Of a DNA stretch of 36,436 nucleotides, positions 23,787-28,377 are shown piece by piece; the stretch's first letter is position 1, and each line of letters starts with the position of its first letter. The DNA comes from a virus. The position numbers were made by a program, and so were the translations under genes. Under the pieces are notes generated by a model. The model searched no databases. It saw only the letters and a program-made list of their open reading frames with translations, and was not told where the DNA came from. The stretch is from positions 1 through 36,436 of the IMG/VR virus record IMGVR_UViG_3300028800_000212; one strand, 5' to 3'.

Positions 23787-23830
23787 AGCCTTGAAATGGA
23801 CCCCGCCGTCTGATTCAAGGCTTTTTTTTT
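23787..23830 (+). terminator. Plus-strand terminator with no plus-strand gene before it
   Basis: AGCCTTGAA (23787-23795) and TTCAAGGCT (23814-23822) make a 9-bp perfect stem followed by nine T on the plus strand. The U-run overlaps the stop of a minus-strand gene. The 120 bases before it hold no plus-strand gene beyond a 16-codon frame near 23744, but they include TTGACG at about 23713. This suggests a small RNA of about 90 nt, or antisense termination. Confidence 0.65.
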
Positions 23831-24164
23831 AGACCATGAATACGTCAGGCATAGGAATCTTTTCCTTTGCGGGCCTCCAGAGATGAAGTACGTGGGGATG
23901 TGCATTCACATAAGAACTTTTAGGCGGATGATATTGGATGACGCAGTCTTCCTGATCCCAGAATAGATCCTTCACCTCACACATATCATCCCAGGTGGGG
24001 GGCTCATAACGCTTACTGACTGCCACATGCTCCCAACCTAATCCTGATGACGCAATCACTCTGAGTGTGTATTTTTGTTTGATGATCTGAAAGCATCCGT
24101 TTAGTCCGTCGGAGGGACTGAACTGAGTGAGATCTCTGAATTTCTCTGGTACCTTGAAAGCCAT
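23829..24164 (-). CDS. DUF7694-like phage protein
   Basis: A 111-residue protein with the conserved stretch GWEHVAVSKRYEPPTWDD, MCEVKDLFWDQEDCVIQYHP and VNAHPHVLHLWRP. This matches, in order and spacing, the DUF7694 domain found in many phages. Its function is unknown. It stands alone after the 720-bp non-coding region, so it may have its own promoter there. Confidence 0.75.
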   Translation of the reverse strand: MAFKVPEKFRDLTQFSPSDGLNGCFQIIKQKYTLRVIASSGLGWEHVAVSKRYEPPTWDDMCEVKDLFWDQEDCVIQYHPPKSSYVNAHPHVLHLWRPAKEKIPMPDVFMV

Positions 24165-24637
24165 AAATTCGTTATCCTTTTTTTTTAGGCAATACTCTAC
24201 TATCCCCTACCTACCCGATTTGGAGATTGAGTGCATGAATATACATGCTTGGTAGCTATTGCCAGTCCTTGAACCTCGACTAGCCTCGGGGAAGTTGCTA
24301 AACCTTCCAAAAATCCTCCCAAAATATCCAGCGTCCCGGATGCTGTGAGTGGGCTTGTGAAAAGCTTAGTAAGACCCCCGAAGCGACTTTCGCCTCAGTG
24401 GACCCACTTATGCGTTTGATCATCCCAAAAAGCCGCCAGACCATTCTAGCCCCGTGACCACCGCTTGAGCATCCTGCTGGCGTATGACCGGTCGTTTAAG
24501 TGAGAGGAGGCACCTAGCCCGTTCTTCTCCCACAAGCTTGAACACTTTTTAGGTAATCGCGGGCCGTTTCCAGTCCGGTAAATCCTTTTGCCTGGTTTAC
24601 GAGTGAGGCTGAACTATCCTCGGACTAAAACTTTTAT

Positions 24638-24665
24638 TTGACTTGGTGGTGGGGAGTGTTATGCT
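24638..24665 (+). promoter_or_regulatory. Promoter-like boxes inside the long hairpin
   Basis: TTGACT (24638-24643), 16 bases, then TATGCT (24660-24665) preceded by an extended -10 TG. A transcript from here would be about 85 nt and end at the terminator at 24756. The boxes lie in the arms and loop of the two-part hairpin, so this may be coincidence or a second, shorter RNA. Confidence 0.4.
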
Positions 24666-24707
24666 CTGCGTCACCAAGTATATGTTTTAGTCGATGTTAT
24701 ACTTAGC

Positions 24708-24756
24708 ACCCCTGGTCAAGAGAGTTCAACACTCTTTTTACGAGGGGTTTTTTTTT
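24708..24756 (+). terminator. Rho-independent terminator of the structured RNA
   Basis: ACCCCT (24708-24713) pairs with AGGGGT (24743-24748), GT with AC inside it, and AAGAG (24718-24722) with CTCTT (24732-24736). Nine T follow on the plus strand. The minus strand has no T-run here. Confidence 0.9.
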
Positions 24757-24803
24757 ATCCTTTTATCCCTACCCTTATCTGAAATTCCCTATAGAATGGT
24801 AAC

Positions 24804-24872
24804 CTGTTCGCCCAAGGAACAGCACTACTAGGGGATCCTTAGGCTTTCACCTGGAAGAAATCTTAAGGATCC
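24804..24872. other. Two further inverted repeats downstream of the RNA
   Basis: CTGTTC 24804/GAACAG 24817 and GGATCCTTA 24833/TAAGGATCC 24864 (22-base loop) are perfect. Neither has a T-run. They lie between the RNA terminator and the stop of the minus-strand gene at 24885 and may be processing or binding sites, or a leader hairpin for transcripts crossing the gap. Confidence 0.55.
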
Positions 24873-24884
24873 TTTACGAATGAA

Positions 24885-25226
24885 TCAAATTGTTAAAATT
24901 TCTACTAGATGCTGAACTGCCTCGGCATGTTGAATGAGAGCCTCTTTATAAGTGGAGCATCTTTCCTGATACTCATCGTTCTCAATTCCAAAAATCATCG
25001 TTTCAAATAAGAGGGGATCCCCTTTAAGTTCTAATCTATGATCAACACCTAAAAATACGGTGGAAATAAATATTTTCCTGTCATCGTTAAACAGAACCGT
25101 TTTTAATATATCTCTTTTTTCCCATTCCATTTCATGTATATTCTTCACGGAAACTGGATTTTTATTTTCATCCAGTTTATAATATAACTTTAGCTCATAT
25201 ATATTTGGGGATTTTAAATCATCCAT
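24885..25226 (-). CDS. Conserved small phage protein
   Basis: A 113-residue acidic protein. The middle (FISTVFLGVDHRLELKGDPLLFETMIFGIEND, in parts) and the end YKEALIQHAEAVQHL follow a pattern seen in many small phage proteins: TVFLGxDHxF...PxLFETMxFG...EAxxGH. The function is unknown. The 8-base overlap with the gene upstream supports co-translation. Confidence 0.75.
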   Translation of the reverse strand: MDDLKSPNIYELKLYYKLDENKNPVSVKNIHEMEWEKRDILKTVLFNDDRKIFISTVFLGVDHRLELKGDPLLFETMIFGIENDEYQERCSTYKEALIQHAEAVQHLVEILTI

Positions 25227-25401
25227 TCCTAATCCATCCTATCAATGTTCTAATCTTTATTCTCCCCGCAGCCGGGATCTCTTTATATTTGTGATTGATG
25301 AGGCTTAAAATGAATTCCTTTTCCTCATTCGTGAAAATTTCATTGGAGCAATTCTTGATCAAGATCCTGATCTGCTCATCCCCTTCTTGATCACTCTCCA
25401 T
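25219..25401 (-). CDS. 60-residue unknown protein
   Basis: A short acidic-to-basic protein between the ERF gene (2-bp gap) and the conserved phage protein (8-bp overlap). It is mostly helical (EQIRILIKNCSNEIF, EEKEFILSLINHKYKEI) with a basic end RIKIRTLIGWIRN. No family was recognised. Packing within the operon is the main support. Confidence 0.6.
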   Translation of the reverse strand: MESDQEGDEQIRILIKNCSNEIFTNEEKEFILSLINHKYKEIPAAGRIKIRTLIGWIRNG

Positions 25402-25403
25402 GG

Positions 25404-26108
25404 CTACTCCATTTGTTCGAAATCAATCTCTTCTTGCTCAATCCCATCCCTTGCAGCTTTTAAATTTTCCAAACGAATAGTCAACTCTTTTAATTGATCC
25501 AGGGTGAGAAAGTTAATCTCTTCCACCTGAAAGGATGACTTCATGAGACTTTTCACTTCGTCTTGGCTCATATTGAGTTCAGTTCGAAGTTTCGCGATCT
25601 TCTGGCCTTGTTCTTTCCGCCTTAAGATATTACTTGCCTCTGTAACGGGTCTAATAGGGCCCCCATTGCTCAATCGAGGCTCATCTCCTACAATCACCTT
25701 AGAATCTGTTTCTGGCTCTCTCCTGACCCCATTCCCGTCATCGTCATCCTGAGATACTCCCGCTATAGCCGACAATCCATATCGCCTTGCGTAGGTCATT
25801 GCACTTCCTAGTCCCTGCATGTCTCCTTTCGGATTCAGGATCTTAATTTTTCCTAAAATCCATTCATTACTCGAATGCATCAGCATCGTACATAAATAGT
25901 CATCCTCGACGAATTGACTATAGGATAGACCGTTCTTTGAGAACGGTTCCCTCACCGCTTCAATGACCGAGGCAAGATCCGCATATTTACTTTTAAAAAA
26001 TGGATTGACTGAATCCTTTTTCGCGAAACTCATCTCTCCTTGAGCCTTTGCCAAAGCCTCCGCTAATTTTCCAATCGTTTCTGATTTCCTACCTGATTCA
26101 TTTGACAT
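25404..26108 (-). CDS. erf: ERF-family single-strand annealing protein
   Basis: A 234-residue recombinase of the ERF superfamily. Diagnostic features are AKAQGEMSFAKKDSVNPFFK, SKYADLASVIEAVREP, GLSYSQFVED and QGLGSAMTYARRYGLSAIAG, which form the conserved N-terminal domain. The C-terminal half is charged and helical, with a linker DDDDGNG. ERF anneals complementary strands and supports circularisation or recombination-dependent replication, fitting a circularly permuted genome with no polymerase of its own. It overlaps the zinc-ribbon gene by 46 bases; the start is the ATG given, and a later Met is possible. Confidence 0.9.
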   Translation of the reverse strand: MSNESGRKSETIGKLAEALAKAQGEMSFAKKDSVNPFFKSKYADLASVIEAVREPFSKNGLSYSQFVEDDYLCTMLMHSSNEWILGKIKILNPKGDMQGLGSAMTYARRYGLSAIAGVSQDDDDGNGVRREPETDSKVIVGDEPRLSNGGPIRPVTEASNILRRKEQGQKIAKLRTELNMSQDEVKSLMKSSFQVEEINFLTLDQLKELTIRLENLKAARDGIEQEEIDFEQME

Positions 26109-26269
26109 GGTGCGTATATCCTATTCCTTTCTTCATCTTCTTTCAATTCTTTCTCAATTAAATCCATTACATAGCCCGAATGTCCGGTCCCTCCGCAAGC
26201 TAAGCATTCCTCATCCAATCGGGTCCCTTGACCCCCGCATCGCCTACAGGGTCCATAACGTTCTGACAT
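26063..26269 (-). CDS. Small DnaJ-type zinc-ribbon protein, first gene of the minus-strand operon
   Basis: A 68-residue protein with CRRCGGQG (Cys8, Cys11) and CLACGGTG (Cys22, Cys25), two CxxCGxG knuckles like those of DnaJ zinc centres. A basic tail follows. Its ATG lies 8 bases past a -10 box with no ribosome site, so the mRNA may be leaderless. It overlaps the ERF gene by 46 bases. A role in regulating or assisting the ERF protein is an inference. Confidence 0.7.
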   Translation of the reverse strand: MSERYGPCRRCGGQGTRLDEECLACGGTGHSGYVMDLIEKELKEDEERNRIYAPCQMNQVGNQKRLEN

Positions 26270-26276
26270 GACTAGC

Positions 26277-26305
26277 TTTGTATGATTTTCTCATACAATT
26301 GTCAA
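26277..26305 (-). promoter_or_regulatory. Promoter of the minus-strand early operon
   Basis: Read on the minus strand: TTGACA (26305-26300), a 17-base spacer, then TACAAA (26282-26277). The -35 box is a perfect consensus. The ATG at 26269 is 8 bases beyond the -10 box. The promoter overlaps the TTGTATGA/TCATACAA palindrome, so binding there would block transcription. Confidence 0.7.
26278..26298. promoter_or_regulatory. Operator palindrome TTGTATGA-5-TCATACAA
   Basis: Two 8-base half-sites in perfect inverted order, 5 bases apart. Single half-sites recur at 26323-26330, 26346-26353 and 26359-26364, and at 11765 and 11777 by the lipoprotein gene. This pattern is what a dimeric repressor controlling divergent promoters would leave. 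Confidence 0.7.
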
Positions 26306-26336
26306 CATAACTTTATAAACATTCATACAATTATGC

Positions 26337-26365
26337 TTGTCTTTCTCATACAACACAGTCATACT
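26337..26365 (+). promoter_or_regulatory. Promoter of the plus-strand three-gene island
   Basis: TTGTCT (26337-26342), 17 bases, CATACT (26360-26365), with TCATACAA in the spacer and TCATAC over the -10 box. It aligns closely with 11756-11783: TTGnCTTTyTCATACAA, then GTCATACT. Transcription would begin near 26372, and a good ribosome site (AGAGGTG) follows. Confidence 0.55.
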
Positions 26366-26388
26366 TAAATCATAAGAAGAGGTGACCT

Positions 26389-26568
26389 ATGGTAATCAAT
26401 TTCGCAGGAATAGCCCTAGATATCGTAAGCGTAACTTTCATGAGTGACGATCATATTATAGTGGTTTATCGGTCTCATACGGATAAACAAGAACTGAGAT
26501 CCACATCCATTTGTCAGCTCGAATTTGAAATGCTTTGTACCAAAAAGGAGGCAAAACTTCATGTCTAA
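26389..26568 (+). CDS. 59-residue protein, first of the plus-strand island
   Basis: ATG at 26389 follows AGAGGTGA by five bases, and the TAA at 26566-26568 overlaps the next start by 8 bases. The protein begins MVINFAGIALDIVSVTF with a hydrophobic stretch and ends in a basic TKKEAKLHV. It may be a small membrane-associated or regulatory protein. No family was recognised. Confidence 0.65.
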   Translation: MVINFAGIALDIVSVTFMSDDHIIVVYRSHTDKQELRSTSICQLEFEMLCTKKEAKLHV

Positions 26569-26761
26569 GCCAGAAACGTTGAATCAAGCCATTCAGTTAG
26601 GTAAAGAGAACTATAAGAAAGTCCAAGACATTTTTTCTGAGAATGATCATATCCGGTTCGCGGTCGCGGAGTTTATCTGGGATCAATTCTCAGACAAAAG
26701 CTCAGAAGACGAACCCTTTGATATGCGGGTCCTAGAAATATTACAAAAGATCACGCGTTGA
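26561..26761 (+). CDS. 66-residue acidic protein, second of the island
   Basis: ATG at 26561 is chosen because AAGGAGG lies 8 bases upstream. A start 12 codons further up at 26525 lacks a ribosome site and lies in the previous gene. The protein (MSKPETLNQAIQLGKENYKK...) is helical and acidic, with IRFAVAEFIWDQF. No function is recognised. Confidence 0.6.
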   Translation: MSKPETLNQAIQLGKENYKKVQDIFSENDHIRFAVAEFIWDQFSDKSSEDEPFDMRVLEILQKITR

Positions 26762-26797
26762 TTGAGTTTTTCTTACAAATCACATATGGGAGATAGC

Positions 26798-26980
26798 ATG
26801 TCAAAATCGATTCAAGAATTATTGCCCAATAAACCAAGGAAAGTCATGATTGTCCAAGGTCGTGTTTCTAAAGAACTGGTTACAGAAGTAAAGAAAATCA
26901 TGATTAAAAATAGATTCAACTGGAATGATGTTTTAAACGCTTGCTTAAAAAATTTCCTTCAGGAGTTTCAGGAAAAATAA
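26798..26980 (+). CDS. Ribbon-helix-helix-like regulator (candidate repressor)
   Basis: ATG at 26798 is preceded by GGGAG at 5 bases, giving 60 residues; upstream ATG 26785 and TTG 26762 lack ribosome sites. Residues 14-23 (RKVMIVQGRV) would be the DNA-contacting strand, SKELVTEVKKIMIKN (24-38) helix 1, and WNDVLNACLKNFLQEF helix 2, the ribbon-helix-helix pattern. Such proteins bind short palindromes as dimers, and the TCATACAA sites lie about 430 bases upstream. The match is at fold level only. Confidence 0.55.
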   Translation: MSKSIQELLPNKPRKVMIVQGRVSKELVTEVKKIMIKNRFNWNDVLNACLKNFLQEFQEK

Positions 26981-26994
26981 ATGAATAGAAAAAA

Positions 26995-27033
26995 AAAGCC
27001 TGGAGAGGGAGGGCTAATCCTTGTCCAGGCTTT
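26995..27033. terminator. Bidirectional terminator between the late operon and the plus-strand island
   Basis: AAAGCCTGGA (26995-27004) and TCCAGGCTTT (27024-27033) are perfect 10-bp complements with a 19-base loop. On the minus strand a run of nine T follows, ending the late operon. On the plus strand TTTCTCTT follows. Nothing else lies in 27034-27099. Confidence 0.9.
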
Positions 27034-27099
27034 CTCTTATCCGCTATTCAATCCACATGTTTCGCAATTAAGAAATCAAGTCGCGAGAAGAATCCTACC

Positions 27100-27864
27100 T
27101 CACATTTTACTAGGATCATAGGATCCATATCGTCTATTTTTCTTTTTTTCCCGGAGCGCTTCCATCGCTTCCCTACTCAAGCCCGGACCGGAAGGCTCCC
27201 TTTCTTTAGGCTTATATTCAAGACCGTCTGGCTTCATCGGCATTGAACTCATGGGCTCTGCGGTACCGTCATCGATCCAATCCAGTTCCGGACTGGTTCC
27301 ATGCATTCTTTGATCCTCTTCAGGTCCGTCTTGAACTAATCCGCCTTCTGCATAGTTCTCTGGGTTCATCACCATTTTAGCTTGCCGTCTCAGAGCAGCA
27401 GCAAAGCCCCTGGCTTCTTTTTGTTCTTCCGGATTGGCTACTTCGTCAGGATAGTATTCCCCGTCTTCTCTGATCTCGTTTAAAGACCTTTTCTGATCCT
27501 CCGGACCCTTGCGACCCATCTCATCCATGGATTCATCCTTGCCCCCTTTGTATCGGTCCTCACGGACATAAGGGTCTATATCCTCCATCCCTCCGTGCTC
27601 TACATCCTGGTCCTCTTCCACTGCTCCGCCATTGGCATAGGTAGCCATTCCGCCATAGGCCATTTTCGTGGCTTGAGATTCATCGTCCTCATAATCGCTC
27701 TCATAACCTGCGTCCTCGGCCATTCCGCCTTCTGCCATTTTTCGATATTTCCTGGCGTTCGCTAGGCTTGCCGCAATAGCTTGCTTAGGTTTATGACCCG
27801 CTTTAATCATCTCTGAAATGTTCTTTGAAACAACCTGCTTACTGTGACCTTTCATGAGGGGCAT
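27100..27864 (-). CDS. DUF6496-like acidic protein, last gene of the virion operon
   Basis: A 254-residue acidic protein with ATG at 27864 after AGGAGAA. The N-terminus (MPLMKGHSKQVVSKNISEMI, then KQAIAASLANARKYRK) matches the DUF6496 pattern of small phage proteins. The rest is low-complexity with repeated GGM/GGxA units (AYGGMATYANGG, YAEGGLVQDG) and many Asp/Glu, probably disordered. It may be a virion-associated or assembly protein. The role is unknown. Confidence 0.7.
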   Translation of the reverse strand: MPLMKGHSKQVVSKNISEMIKAGHKPKQAIAASLANARKYRKMAEGGMAEDAGYESDYEDDESQATKMAYGGMATYANGGAVEEDQDVEHGGMEDIDPYVREDRYKGGKDESMDEMGRKGPEDQKRSLNEIREDGEYYPDEVANPEEQKEARGFAAALRRQAKMVMNPENYAEGGLVQDGPEEDQRMHGTSPELDWIDDGTAEPMSSMPMKPDGLEYKPKEREPSGPGLSREAMEALREKKKNRRYGSYDPSKM

Positions 27865-27873
27865 TTTTTTCTC

Positions 27874-28377
27874 CTAAAGTTCATACCAACTGATTTGTAA
27901 AGTAGAGGCAACACTCGCCGCTGACGCCTGAATCGTGATGAAGAGTACCTGTCCCTGATCGAGCACCTGCAAAAGATTTGAATTATCAAATCGAGTCTGA
28001 CTCGCGTTCAGTGATGCTACCAGGGTTCCGTTTCCACTCACAGTAGGAGCACTTGCAAGAGTTGCTATCGATGCATAAGTGGATGCGGGTCTCAAGTTCA
28101 CGGCTGTCACCGGAGTTCCTGCCCCTGTCACCGTCGGATTAAAATAAGCTCTCGCAATCACAGTCTGTGACGCTGTTGAGCAGATGAGTTTAAGAGAACT
28201 CACAAATAAGTTCTTACCGCTTTGAAAAGGATTGGTCAGAATCAGTCCAGGTACTTCTGTAGACCCTGCCGATGTACTCACGTAAGAATAGACCATCTGA
28301 GTTCCGAGATAGATCTGCCGATTGAAAGTATCTAAGATCGATTTTTCCGCAATTTCCGTAAATTGAGTCGTACTCAT
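27874..28377 (-). CDS. Virion-associated beta protein downstream of the fibre
   Basis: A 167-residue beta-prone protein encoded just after the fibre gene (ATGA overlap at 28377-28374). Residues 1-30 are helical (EIAEKSILDTFNRQIYLG), the remainder Thr/Ser/Ala-rich strands ending LQISWYEL. It may be a fibre-tip or fibre-assembly partner. No family was recognised. Confidence 0.6.
   Translation of the reverse strand: MSTTQFTEIAEKSILDTFNRQIYLGTQMVYSYVSTSAGSTEVPGLILTNPFQSGKNLFVSSLKLICSTASQTVIARAYFNPTVTGAGTPVTAVNLRPASTYASIATLASAPTVSGNGTLVASLNASQTRFDNSNLLQVLDQGQVLFITIQASAASVASTLQISWYEL

Larger units (their letters stand above)
24188..24756 (+). ncRNA. Large structured non-coding RNA candidate
   Basis: No gene covers 24165-24884. 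It is packed with exact complementary segments in nested order. Domain 1: GGCAATA 24188/TATTGCC 24257 encloses CTACC 24207/GGTAG 24251, which encloses GCATG 24233/CATGC 24244. Then come GGAAG 24290/CTTCC 24304; CAGCGT 24329/ATGCTG 24340; AGTGGG 24348/CCCACT 24403 with GCGA/TCGC inside; CGCCAG 24434/CTGGCG 24477; AAGTG 24498/CACTT 24543; GTAAA 24578/TTTAC 24596; and GACTAAAAC 24623/GTTTTAGTC 24684 around ACTTGGTG 24641/CACCAAGT 24672. It ends in a strong plus-strand terminator, which sets the strand. Length (about 570 nt) and setting recall large phage RNAs such as ROOL and GOLLD, but I cannot match either. No upstream promoter was convincing. Confidence 0.65.

Noticed and set aside
24165-24884. 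tRNA, tmRNA or RNase P RNA in the gap
   Set aside because: I looked for a T-arm with GGTTCRA, a tmRNA 5' end and the RNase P core on both strands and found none. A string like GAGGTTCAAG on the minus strand lacks the flanking stem.
24165-24884. Group I or II intron
   Set aside because: No split gene flanks it and no reading frame lies inside. It lies between two complete minus-strand genes.
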